Below, piece by piece: positions 7,890 through 14,554 of a stretch of DNA of 33,414 nucleotides (position 1 is the stretch's first letter; each line of letters opens with the position of its first letter). The notes below the pieces were generated by a model. It was not told where the DNA came from and did no database searches. It saw only the letters and a program-made list of their open reading frames with translations. The stretch spans positions 1-33,414 of the forward strand of contig NZ_DATBKY010000295.1 of assembly GCF_036555685.1 (NCBI RefSeq). Reading direction: 5' to 3'. Source of the DNA: Actinophytocola sp036555685 (GTDB taxonomy: Bacteria > Actinomycetota > Actinomycetes > Mycobacteriales > Pseudonocardiaceae). The translations under genes and the position numbers were made by a program.

Positions 7890-8912
7890 CTACGATCGCA
7901 GCTTCGCGATGCGGTCGAGCGCCTCGGTGACGTCCGCCGTGGACACGTCGCGGTGCGTGATGAAGCGGATCTTGCCTGCCATCGGCACCGCCCGCACACC
8001 GACCTGTGCGAGCGCGCTGATCATCAGCCCGACGTCGGGCGCGGACGCCAGCACGATGTTGGTCTCCGGGCGGTTGACCTCCCAGCCAAGGTCTGCCAAC
8101 CCGGACGCCAACGCCGTGGCGTTCGCGTGATCGGACGCCAGCGACGGGATCCGCTCCAGCGCGACCAGCCCGGCCGCCGCCAAAATCCCGCCCTGCCGTA
8201 CCCCGCCGCCGAGCATCTTGCGCACCCGCCGTGCCTCCTCGACGAACGCCGAGGTGCCCGCGACCAGCGAGCCCACTGGCGCGCCAAGGCCCTTCGACAG
8301 GCACACCTGCACGGTGTCGACGCCGACGGTCAGCGCGGCGGGCGGCACCGAGAGCGCCACCGCCGCGTGCCACAGCCGCGCGCCGTCGAGGTGCACCCGC
8401 AGGCCCACGTCCCGCGCGGTGGCGACGAGCTTCGCGTGCTCGTCCGGCGGCGTCACGACCCCGCCGGCCGCGTTGTGCGTGTTCTCCAGGCACAGCAACG
8501 TGGTCCGCAGCGCGTAGTACGGCCCGCTGCTGCCGCCGGCCGCGCGCACGGCCTCCGCCGGGATGTGCCCGGGCCGGTCACCCCAGTCGATCGGCTCCGG
8601 GATGCCGCCGGACAACCACGAGCCCGCGCCGAGCTCGCTGTCCAGGACGTGCGCGTTGCGGGAGGCGATGAACCGGTCCCCACGGTTCAGGTGCACGGTC
8701 AGGGCGATGATGTTTCCCATGGACCCGCTCGGTACCCAGAGCGCGGCCTCCACACCTAACAGTTCGGCGACTTTCTCCTCGAGTCGCTGCATCGTCGGAT
8801 CCCGGTCGAGGACGTCGTCGCCCACCTCTGCGCTGGACATGGCGATGCGCATCGCCTCGTCCGGCTGGGTGACAGTGTCCGACCGAAGATCGATCTGCCT
8901 TGTGTATGTCAC
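7890..8912 (-). CDS. Low-specificity L-threonine aldolase
   Basis: The product is a 340-residue PLP enzyme that cleaves L-threonine or allo-threonine to glycine and acetaldehyde. It opens with the family signature IDLRSDTVTQP and has the phosphate-binding PSGSMGN segment, the HLDGARLW motif (Asp for the pyridine nitrogen, Arg for the substrate) and the PLP lysine in CLSKGLGAPVGS (K207). The start is chosen as GTG 8912, giving VTYTRQIDLRSDTV; TGTGAT ends six bases upstream, matching leaderless genes here. ATG 8930, six codons earlier, is the alternative, and neither has a Shine-Dalgarno sequence. It converges with the upstream small membrane protein gene. Confidence 0.87.
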   Translation of the reverse strand: MTYTRQIDLRSDTVTQPDEAMRIAMSSAEVGDDVLDRDPTMQRLEEKVAELLGVEAALWVPSGSMGNIIALTVHLNRGDRFIASRNAHVLDSELGAGSWLSGGIPEPIDWGDRPGHIPAEAVRAAGGSSGPYYALRTTLLCLENTHNAAGGVVTPPDEHAKLVATARDVGLRVHLDGARLWHAAVALSVPPAALTVGVDTVQVCLSKGLGAPVGSLVAGTSAFVEEARRVRKMLGGGVRQGGILAAAGLVALERIPSLASDHANATALASGLADLGWEVNRPETNIVLASAPDVGLMISALAQVGVRAVPMAGKIRFITHRDVSTADVTEALDRIAKLRS

Positions 8913-9002
8913 GATCCGATCACACCACATGCCCGGCGAGGCATCCCCAGGGGCACCTGACGCGTCTTAGGGGGTGGCGTGAATCTCAACTGACGGTCCA
9001 TG

Positions 9003-9028
9003 CAACCGTTGGGCGCACAACTTCCGTC
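9003..9028 (+). promoter_or_regulatory. Candidate ECF-type promoter of the SigE-family sigma gene
   Basis: CAACC (9003-9007) and CGTC (9025-9028) are separated by 17 bases, the layout of AAC/CGTC-type ECF sigma promoters. It lies about 35 bases before the start codon, so autoregulation is plausible. This is pattern matching by eye. Confidence 0.4.
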
Positions 9029-9062
9029 CCCGGTATGCAGACGACGAGCGGAGAGAGTCCGC

Positions 9063-9581
9063 GTGGAAGAGCGCGACGAGCAGGCGTTCGCGGAGTACTT
9101 CGCGGCGCGGCGTGACGCCGTGCGGCGTTCCGCGTACCTGCTCTGCGGTGACTGGCACCGCGCGGACGACCTCGCGCAGACCGCGTTCGTCGCGTTGCAC
9201 CGGAGATGGCGAAAGATCCGGGACCGAGGAGCCCTGGACGCCTACGTCCGCCGGACGCTGGTGCGCGCGGTGATCGACGAGTCCCGTCGCCCCTGGCGGC
9301 GGGAGCGGTTCGTCGACGAGCTGCCCGAGGTGGCGCACCCGGGCGGTGAGATCGAGAACACGGTCGCCACGCGTGCGGCGCTGCTCGACGGCCTGCGGCG
9401 GGTGCCACCCCGGCAACGGGCGGTGCTCGTGCTGCGGTTCCTGGAGGGACTGGACGTCGCGGCCACGGCCGAGGCGCTCAAGTGCTCGGAGGGGACAGTG
9501 AAGAGCCAGACGGCCCGGGGCCTGACCGCGCTGCGGGAGGCGCTCGGGGACGCGGCCGACGACCTCAAGTCGGCGATGTAG
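9063..9581 (+). CDS. SigE-family RNA polymerase sigma factor (ECF type)
   Basis: This is a 172-residue sigma-70 family protein made only of regions 2 and 4, as expected for ECF factors. Region 2 includes RRSAYLLCGDWHRADDLAQTAFVALHRRW, the typical SigE-subfamily wording. Region 4 ends with an HTH (VAATAEALKCSEGTVKSQTARGLTALREAL). I chose GTG 9063 because GGAGAGAG (9050-9057) lies five bases upstream. The next gene, 40 bp downstream, encodes a single-pass membrane protein with a short N-terminal cytosolic part, a likely regulatory partner. The target regulon is not visible beyond a possible self-promoter at 9003-9028. Confidence 0.88.
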   Translation: MEERDEQAFAEYFAARRDAVRRSAYLLCGDWHRADDLAQTAFVALHRRWRKIRDRGALDAYVRRTLVRAVIDESRRPWRRERFVDELPEVAHPGGEIENTVATRAALLDGLRRVPPRQRAVLVLRFLEGLDVAATAEALKCSEGTVKSQTARGLTALREALGDAADDLKSAM

Positions 9582-9621
9582 GCAAGTTGTAGACGGCGAG
9601 AGACGGAGGAGGTGGAAGTCG

Positions 9622-10392
9622 ATGGACGAGCGCAGGCTGGCCGAGATGCTGCGTGACGCGGTCGCCGACACCCCGCCACCGTCCTTCGACGAGCGCGACG
9701 TCGCCCGCGAGTCGGAGCGTCAGCGCATCCGCCGGCGAAACGGGATTCTCACAGGTTCAGCCTTTGGTGTGGTGATTCTGGCGAGCGCGACCGCGCTCGG
9801 CGTGGCATTGTGGACAGGGCCCCACTCGGCCGAACAGACGAACGACGCGGACACGGCTGCAGCAGGCGGTAACGCAACCGCTGCTCCGTACGAGTTACCT
9901 CAAGAGGACAGTGCTGACGCTCCGAAAGCGGAGCGTGAGAATGTCCCCGAGAACGCCCCCTCGGAGAAGCGTAAGCAGGGACGCCCTCCGAGCGGGGATG
10001 CCGGGTCTTCGGACCCTGGCAGCACCCCTAGTGGGTGCGAAAAGGCGGACCGGGAGCTCGCTGCTGCCCTCGCGGGCGAGCTCCCGGCCGCCGCAAACGT
10101 CACCACGGGCGATGCCCAGTCAGTCGAGTTGACCTGTCCCAACGGTTCGATCGGTGCGATGTACCGCGTCGTGGACAGTGGCCAGTCCGGATCCTTCTCA
10201 GCCGTGGTCGTGCAGCCGGACATCACACCACCCGAATGGCGTAACGTCCCGATCGGTACTCAGCGTGGCGAAGCGAGCATGGACGACGGCCGCACGGTCA
10301 TCGTGCTCAGCGAGCCGCGGATGGACGGAGACTTCGCGCCCTTCGGCAACGATGTGCAACAGGTTGCGAACGGGATCGCCCGGGATCTCTGA
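9622..10392 (+). CDS. Single-pass membrane protein, putative anti-sigma partner
   Basis: The product has 256 residues. Residues 1-40 are charged and cytosolic (MDERRLAEMLRDAVADTPPPSFDERDV then an Arg-rich stretch), residues ~42-64 are a membrane helix, and the remainder is extracytoplasmic, beginning with a Ser/Asp/Ala/Pro-rich linker. Two cysteines in the outer domain (SGCEKAD and LTCPNGS) may form a disulfide. GGAGGAGG eight bases before ATG 9622 fixes the start. Position right after a SigE-family sigma gene and topology suggest an anti-sigma factor, but the HxxxCxxC zinc motif of ZAS-type anti-sigma factors is absent. The role is therefore inferred from context only. Confidence 0.65.
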   Translation: MDERRLAEMLRDAVADTPPPSFDERDVARESERQRIRRRNGILTGSAFGVVILASATALGVALWTGPHSAEQTNDADTAAAGGNATAAPYELPQEDSADAPKAERENVPENAPSEKRKQGRPPSGDAGSSDPGSTPSGCEKADRELAAALAGELPAAANVTTGDAQSVELTCPNGSIGAMYRVVDSGQSGSFSAVVVQPDITPPEWRNVPIGTQRGEASMDDGRTVIVLSEPRMDGDFAPFGNDVQQVANGIARDL

Positions 10393-10425
10393 CCCGGACC
10401 ACGGCCTGGCACGATCTGTCCGGAG

Positions 10426-11028
10426 ATGACGGCTGCCAGCACACCCAAGGGCGAGCGCCGCCGCCAGGCACTGGTCGAGGCCGCGGCGGAGCTCCTGGTC
10501 GAGGGCGGGTTCGACGCGGTCCGCCACCGCGCAGTCGCGGAGAAGGCCGGGCTCCCGCTGTCGTCGACGACGTACTACTTCGACTCGCTGGACGAGCTCG
10601 TCGCGGCCGCGGTCGAACACCACGGCCGCGGCGAGCTGGTCCGCGGTACTGCCCTGCTCGCGGCCCTGCCGGCCCGCCCACGCGGCATCGACGCGGTGAT
10701 CGACCTCGTACTCGACCAGCTCCTGGGCCCGCCGGCGGGCGAGCGCGACGCGGAGCTGGTGCTGCTGCGTTACGAGCGGCTGGTCGCCACGTTCCGCCGG
10801 CCGTACCTGCGGCCGCTCATGCACACGCTCGGCGCCGAGCTGCGCGGCCTGCTGCGCCAGGTCCTGACCCGGTCCGGCATCGAGATGGACGCCCGCCGCG
10901 TGGAGCACCTGATCGCCGTGGTGGACGGCGCGGTGGTCAACGCCCTGATCGAGATCGACCCGGATCCCCGAGCCGCGGCGAGCCGCATGCTGCACGAGTT
11001 CCTGACCCGGAGCTACCCGACGACCTGA
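10426..11028 (+). CDS. TetR/AcrR-family transcriptional regulator
   Basis: This is a 200-residue protein. The N-terminal HTH is clear: RRQALVEAAAELLVEGGFDAVRHRAVAEKAGLPLSSTTYYFDSLDELVAAA, with the family's YYF-x-S-x-x-x-L ending. The C-terminal ligand domain (~70-200) is helical and unassigned; it holds paired Arg-rich helices (ATFRRPYLRPLMHTL). The start is ATG 10426, 33 bp after the preceding stop, with no strong ribosome-binding site. No target gene is adjacent in the usual divergent arrangement. The left inverted-repeat module begins eight bases after its stop codon, and that module's minus-strand promoter points into this gene's 3' end. Confidence 0.87.
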   Translation: MTAASTPKGERRRQALVEAAAELLVEGGFDAVRHRAVAEKAGLPLSSTTYYFDSLDELVAAAVEHHGRGELVRGTALLAALPARPRGIDAVIDLVLDQLLGPPAGERDAELVLLRYERLVATFRRPYLRPLMHTLGAELRGLLRQVLTRSGIEMDARRVEHLIAVVDGAVVNALIEIDPDPRAAASRMLHEFLTRSYPTT

Positions 11029-11036
11029 CCGCCGAA

Positions 11037-11111
11037 GAACTACCCCCGCGCGCACGCGCGGGCAGAACCGAAGAAACGTAGCCCCCGCCCTCTCCGGGGG
11101 CACCCCTCGTG
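11037..11111 (-). ncRNA. Candidate small RNA, left module copy
   Basis: On the minus strand a TAGACT -10 element (11123-11118) would start a transcript near 11111. That transcript would fold into GCCCCCG/CGGGGGC and end in the CCCGCGCG/CGCGCGGG hairpin. No ORF is present. The sequence is nearly identical to 13568-13642, which argues for function, but no known RNA family was recognised. Confidence 0.3.
11045..11062. terminator. GC-rich hairpin downstream of tetR
   Basis: CCCGCGCG (11045-11052) pairs perfectly with CGCGCGGG (11055-11062) around a CA loop, 16 bases after the tetR stop. A second hairpin, GCCCCCG (11081-11087) with CGGGGGC (11095-11101), follows. Either could end tetR transcription, or form the 3' end of a minus-strand small RNA. 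Confidence 0.5.
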
Positions 11112-11161
11112 ACCGTCAGTCTACCGGGGAGGGCTGACAAAAAGGGTGGTCAGCTGTGGTC

Positions 11162-11189
11162 TGTGGACAACCGGGCGGGTTGTGGATGC
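11162..11189 (-). promoter_or_regulatory. DnaA-box pair, left module copy
   Basis: TGTGGACAA (11162-11170) is the exact reverse complement of the actinobacterial DnaA box TTGTCCACA. TGTGGATGC (11181-11189) is a degenerate second box, 19 bp away. The spacing is the same in the right copy. Confidence 0.55.
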
Positions 11190-11227
11190 CGGCGAGCCAG
11201 CCGCGGCTCTCGTTTTCACCGCCTCGG

Positions 11228-11233
11228 TAAGCT
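11228..11233 (+). promoter_or_regulatory. Leaderless -10 element of purB
   Basis: TAAGCT ends eight bases before GTG 11242, and no Shine-Dalgarno sequence intervenes. This supports the chosen start. Confidence 0.5.
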
Positions 11234-11241
11234 GGGCAAAC

Positions 11242-12669
11242 GTGAAGCCGCGCATCGCCAACGTCCTCGCCGACCGCTACGCCTCCGCCGAGCTCGCGGA
11301 GCTGTGGTCCGCCGAGCACAAGATCAAGCTCGAGCGCCGGCTGTGGATCGCGGTGCTCAAGGCGCAGGCCGAGCTGGGCGTTCCCGTCGACGACTCGGTG
11401 GTCGCCGACTACGAGCGGGTGGTGAACCAGGTCGACCTCGGGTCGATCGCCGCGCGCGAGCGGATCACGTTGCACGACGTCAAGGCCCGCATCGAGGAGT
11501 TCAGCGCGCTTGCCGGGCACGAGCAGATCCACAAGGGCATGACCTCGCGCGATCTCACCGAGAACGTCGAGCAGCTGCAGGTCCGTGAGTCGCTCGTGCT
11601 CGTCCGTGCCCGGGCCGTCGCCGTGCTGTCGCGCCTCGCCGCGCTCGCCGCCGAGCACAGCGACGTGGTCATGGCCGGCCGCTCGCACAACGTCGCCGCG
11701 CAGGCCACCACGCTCGGCAAGCGATTCGCGTCCGCGGCCGAGGAACTACTCGTCGCGTTCGAGCGGCTCGAAGACCTGATCGAGCGCTACCCGCTGCGCG
11801 GCGTCCAGGGCCCGGTCGGCACCGGCCAGGACATGCTGGACCTCTTCGACGGCGATGTTTCCAAACTGGACGAACTGCAGCAGCGGGTGGCCCGGCACCT
11901 GGGCTTTTCGAAGGTGTTCGACTCCGTCGGACAGGTCTACCCGCGCTCGCTCGACTACGACGTCGTCGCCGCTCTCGTCCAGCTCGCGGCCGCGCCGTCG
12001 TCGCTCGCGAAGACGATCCGCCTGATGGTCGGCCACGAGCTCGCGACCGAGGGGTTCCGCCCCGGCCAGGTCGGCTCGTCGGCCATGCCGCACAAGATGA
12101 ACACCCGGTCCAGCGAGCGCGTCAACGGGTTCGCGGTGATCCTGCGCGGCTACGCCTCGATGACGAGCGAGCTCGCCGGCGACCAGTGGAACGAGGGCGA
12201 CGTGTCGTGCTCGGTCGTGCGCCGGGTCGCGCTGCCGGACGCCTTCTTCGCGATCGACGGGCTGATCGAGACGTTCCTGACCGTGCTCGACGGCTTCGGC
12301 GCGTACCCGGCGGTGATCGCCCGCGAGCTCGACCGGTACCTGCCGTTCCTCGCCACCACGAAGGTCCTCATCGCGCTCGTCCGCGCCGGTGTCGGGCGGG
12401 AAACGGCACACGAGACGATCAAGGAGCACGCCGTCGCGGTCGCGCTCGCCATGCGTGAGCAGGGCCAGGAGCGCAACGACCTGCTCGACCGGCTCGCCGC
12501 CGACCCGCGGATCCCGCTCGACCGGGCCGCGCTCGACGAACTGCTCGCCGACCGGCTGTCGTTCACCGGCGTGGCCGGCGCGCAGGTCGCGGCGGTGGTC
12601 AAGCGGGTCGGCGAGGTCGTCGGCCGGTTCGGCGACGCCGCGGGATATTCACCGGCGGCCATCCTGTAA
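11242..12669 (+). CDS. purB: Adenylosuccinate lyase
   Basis: The product is a 475-residue enzyme that removes fumarate from SAICAR and from adenylosuccinate, acting twice in purine synthesis. It carries the superfamily loop GSSAMPHKMN (278-287), with the catalytic serine S280, plus TSRDLTENV and AGRSHNVAAQATTLGKRF, which contain the substrate-binding Thr/Ser and the catalytic histidine. I chose GTG 11242 (MKPRIANVLADRYAS), since the protein begins there in relatives and TAAGCT lies eight bases upstream; the longer frame back to 11146 would read through the DnaA-box pair. The MOSC gene follows after 19 bp. The purB-MOSC pair sits exactly between two inverted copies of a 153-bp module, away from purSQL at 20772. 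Confidence 0.95.
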   Translation: MKPRIANVLADRYASAELAELWSAEHKIKLERRLWIAVLKAQAELGVPVDDSVVADYERVVNQVDLGSIAARERITLHDVKARIEEFSALAGHEQIHKGMTSRDLTENVEQLQVRESLVLVRARAVAVLSRLAALAAEHSDVVMAGRSHNVAAQATTLGKRFASAAEELLVAFERLEDLIERYPLRGVQGPVGTGQDMLDLFDGDVSKLDELQQRVARHLGFSKVFDSVGQVYPRSLDYDVVAALVQLAAAPSSLAKTIRLMVGHELATEGFRPGQVGSSAMPHKMNTRSSERVNGFAVILRGYASMTSELAGDQWNEGDVSCSVVRRVALPDAFFAIDGLIETFLTVLDGFGAYPAVIARELDRYLPFLATTKVLIALVRAGVGRETAHETIKEHAVAVALAMREQGQERNDLLDRLAADPRIPLDRAALDELLADRLSFTGVAGAQVAAVVKRVGEVVGRFGDAAGYSPAAIL

Positions 12670-12676
12670 CCCCGGC

Positions 12677-12682
12677 TACCGT
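12677..12682 (+). promoter_or_regulatory. Leaderless -10 element of the MOSC gene
   Basis: TACCGT lies six bases before GTG 12689, in the short gap after purB. It suggests that the MOSC gene has its own leaderless promoter. Confidence 0.45.
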
Positions 12683-12688
12683 GGGCGG

Positions 12689-13489
12689 GTGGCGACCGTA
12701 TCCGCGCTGTACTACTACCCCGTCAAGGGCTGTGCCGGCGTGTCCGTGCCGCGCCTGGACGTCGAGGAGACCGGGCCCGCGCACGACCGCGCGTTCATGT
12801 TCGCGACGCCCCATGGCATGTTCCGCAGCCAGCGCCAGGTCCGGCGACTCGCGGTCGTCCGGCCCCAGGTCGTGCACGGCGGCGCGAAGCTCACGCTCGC
12901 CGCACCCGGGCACCCCGACGTGACCGTCGACGTGCGCGTGGACGGCCCGCGGCGGCCGGCCGGCGTGCACGCGTGGCGGGGGTTCGGCATCGACCAGGGC
13001 GAGGACGCGGCCCAGTGGGGCAGCGCGGTGCTCGGCGAGCCGGTGCGGCTGCTGCGCGTGCCGCCCGACCACGAGCGGCGGGTCGACGACACCCACGGCC
13101 CGATCGGCTTCCACGACTCCACGCCGCTGCACCTCACCTCCTTGTCCTCTTTGGACGACCTGAACGCGCGGATCCTCGAACGCGGCGCCGAGCCCGTGGC
13201 GATGGCCCGGTTCCGCCCGAACATCGTGGTGACCGGCCTGCCCGAGCCGTTCGCGGAGGACGCCATGCGCCGGATCGGCGTCGGCAGCACGCTGCTGCGG
13301 TACGTGAAGCCGGACATCCGCTGCCAGGTCACGATGGTCGACCAGGACACGGGCGAGAAGGCCGGCCCGGAGCCGATCCGCACGCTGGCCACGTTCCGCC
13401 GCGACCCGGACGGCGGCGTCGCCTTCGGCGTCAAGCTTGCCGTGGACCGCCCGGGCGAGATCGCGGTGGGCGACCCACTCGCGGTGTAG
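12689..13489 (+). CDS. MOSC-domain protein (YcbX-like, N-terminal beta-barrel plus MOSC)
   Basis: The product has 266 residues. Residues 1-~90 match the MOSC N-terminal barrel (YYYPVKGCAGVSVPRLDVEETGPAHDRAFMF), and ~110-266 match the MOSC domain, with the conserved cysteine C212 in PDIRCQVTMVDQDTG. MOSC proteins bind molybdenum cofactor or carry sulfur on that cysteine; YcbX-type members reduce N-hydroxylated compounds. No electron-transfer ferredoxin domain is fused here, so a partner would be needed. GTG 12689 is supported by TACCGT six bases upstream. Its stop codon (13487-13489) directly abuts the right inverted module at 13490. Confidence 0.85.
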   Translation: MATVSALYYYPVKGCAGVSVPRLDVEETGPAHDRAFMFATPHGMFRSQRQVRRLAVVRPQVVHGGAKLTLAAPGHPDVTVDVRVDGPRRPAGVHAWRGFGIDQGEDAAQWGSAVLGEPVRLLRVPPDHERRVDDTHGPIGFHDSTPLHLTSLSSLDDLNARILERGAEPVAMARFRPNIVVTGLPEPFAEDAMRRIGVGSTLLRYVKPDIRCQVTMVDQDTGEKAGPEPIRTLATFRRDPDGGVAFGVKLAVDRPGEIAVGDPLAV

Positions 13490-13517
13490 TTGTCCACAAC
13501 CCCCGTGGTTGTCCACA
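13490..13517 (+). promoter_or_regulatory. DnaA-box pair, right module copy
   Basis: TTGTCCACA occurs perfectly at 13490-13498 and 13509-13517, 19 bp apart. This is the consensus DnaA site of Streptomyces and mycobacteria. The first box lies within the palindrome GTTGTCCACAAC. The sites are 38-66 bases upstream of a TAGACT -10 element. Confidence 0.65.
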
Positions 13518-13555
13518 GCACGCGGCTGACCACCCGTTTTGTCAGCCCTCCCCGG

Positions 13556-13561
13556 TAGACT
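13556..13561 (+). promoter_or_regulatory. TAGACT -10 element in the right module
   Basis: TAGACT is a good actinobacterial -10 hexamer and would start RNA near 13568. The -35 region is weak by eye. The transcript could be a small RNA or a structured ~97-base leader for the DUF62 gene. The hexamer is conserved in the inverted left copy. Confidence 0.5.
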
Positions 13562-13567
13562 GACGGT

Positions 13568-13642
13568 CACGAGGGGTGCCCCCGGAGAGGGCGGGGGCTA
13601 CGTTTCTTGCGTTCTGCACGCGCGTGCGCGCGGGGGTAGTTC
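13568..13642 (+). ncRNA. Candidate small RNA or structured leader, right module copy
   Basis: Between TAGACT and the DUF62 gene there is no ORF. The RNA would fold into GCCCCCG (13578-13584) with CGGGGGC (13592-13598), then a self-complementary GCACGCGCGTGC element. The left copy keeps a strong hairpin at the second position despite sequence change. No Rfam family was recognised. Confidence 0.3.
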
Positions 13643-13664
13643 GGGGGTGGACGAGACTAGGGCG

Positions 13665-14477
13665 ATGAGCTACGACTGGATCTCGTTCACGACCGATTAC
13701 GGCATCGATGACGGGTTCGTCGCGGCCTGCGAAGGGGTCATCGCGCGGATCGCGCCCGGGCTGCGCGTGCTGCACATCAGCCACACCGTGCCCCCGCAGG
13801 ACGTCCGGCGCGGCAGCGCCATCCTCGCTCAGGTTGTGCCCTACCTCCCGGCCGCCGTGCACCTCGCGGTCGTCGACCCCGGCGTCGGCACCGACCGGCG
13901 GGGGCTCGTGCTCGTCGCCGCCGAGGGGCTGCTCGTCGGGCCCGACAACGGGCTCCTCGTACCCGCCGCCGAGACGCTCGGTGGGGTCCGCGCCGCCTAC
14001 GAGCTCACCGAGCCCGGCTACCGGCTCTCCCGCGTCTCCGCCACCTTCCACGGCCGCGACGTCTTCGCCCCGGCCGCCGCGCACCTCGCCGCCGGCATCG
14101 CGCCGGAGAACTTCGGCGCGAGCCTCGATGTCGCCACGCTCGTCCGCGTGCCCGTGCCGGAAACCGTCGTGGAGCAAGGAAAGCTGACCACCGAGATCAT
14201 GGGCGTGGACAACTTCGGCAACATCCAGCTCGCCGCGACCGGGGCCGACCTCGATGCCGCCGGCGCCGCGCCGGGCACGTCGGCGCACGCCAACCTCGGC
14301 GGCCGCTCGGTCACCGCGACCGTCGGCCGCACGTTCCAGGACGCGGCTCCGGAGACGTTGCTGGTCTACGTCGACTCGGCGGGCCGCGTCGCCCTCGCGG
14401 TCGACCGCGGGTCGGCCGCCACCGAGTTCAGTGCCGTGCCCGGTGACCAGGTGCTTCTCCTGTTCGCCCGGGCCTGA
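13665..14477 (+). CDS. SAM hydroxide adenosyltransferase (DUF62 / SAM hydrolase)
   Basis: The product is a 270-residue protein of the fluorinase/chlorinase/DUF62 superfamily, whose ordinary members use hydroxide to split S-adenosylmethionine into adenosine and methionine. Visible marks are FTTDYGIDDGFVAACEGVI with the nucleophile-site Asp D11, VVDPGVGTDRR, the HGRDVFAPAAAHLAAG segment, and a C-terminal barrel starting near VMGVDNFGN-type wording (IMGVDNFGNIQL). It is not a halogenase candidate on context, since no halometabolite genes are nearby. ATG 13665 has GAGACT six bases upstream (leaderless pattern), or it may be read from the TAGACT promoter at 13556. Confidence 0.86.
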   Translation: MSYDWISFTTDYGIDDGFVAACEGVIARIAPGLRVLHISHTVPPQDVRRGSAILAQVVPYLPAAVHLAVVDPGVGTDRRGLVLVAAEGLLVGPDNGLLVPAAETLGGVRAAYELTEPGYRLSRVSATFHGRDVFAPAAAHLAAGIAPENFGASLDVATLVRVPVPETVVEQGKLTTEIMGVDNFGNIQLAATGADLDAAGAAPGTSAHANLGGRSVTATVGRTFQDAAPETLLVYVDSAGRVALAVDRGSAATEFSAVPGDQVLLLFARA

Positions 14478-14479
14478 GA

Positions 14480-14491
14480 CGGGTTCGCCCG
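14480..14491 (+). terminator. UUCG-capped short hairpin after DUF62
   Basis: CGGG-TTCG-CCCG lies three bases after the stop codon. The tetraloop makes it stable, but the four-base stem is short and no U tract follows. Confidence 0.3.
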
Positions 14492-14554
14492 AGCTGTACC
14501 GGGACGTCATCTCGGCGTCAGGTCGCCGTCACGCGCGCATCTCCTAATGGGAGC

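Larger units (their letters stand above)
11037..11189 (-). repeat. Left copy of the 153-bp inverted module (DnaA boxes, promoter, hairpins)
   Basis: By hand alignment this segment matches the reverse complement of 13490-13642 without gaps, at about 139 of 153 positions. Within 11037-11153 the match is 113 of 117. It contains, read on the minus strand, DnaA-box-like sites, a TAGACT -10 (11123-11118), a hairpin (11101-11081) and a GC hairpin (11062-11045). The other strand may use the hairpins to terminate tetR. Confidence 0.85.
13490..13642 (+). repeat. Right copy of the 153-bp inverted module
   Basis: This is the reverse complement of 11037-11189 at about 139 of 153 positions, ungapped. On the plus strand the order is DnaA box (13490-13498), DnaA box (13509-13517), TAGACT -10 (13556-13561), a GCCCCCG/CGGGGGC hairpin (13578-13598) and a GC-rich palindrome GCACGCGCGTGC (13616-13627). 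It starts on the base after the MOSC stop codon. Confidence 0.85.

Noticed and set aside
11162..13517. A chromosomal origin (oriC) because of DnaA boxes
   Set aside because: There are only four boxes in two separated pairs, no AT-rich unwinding region, and no dnaA, dnaN, recF or gyrB nearby.
13568..13642. 6C RNA or a known riboswitch in the module
   Set aside because: The 6C family has runs of six or more C in hairpin loops, whereas here the C runs are in the stems. No conserved riboswitch core was recognised. A covariance-model search would be decisive.
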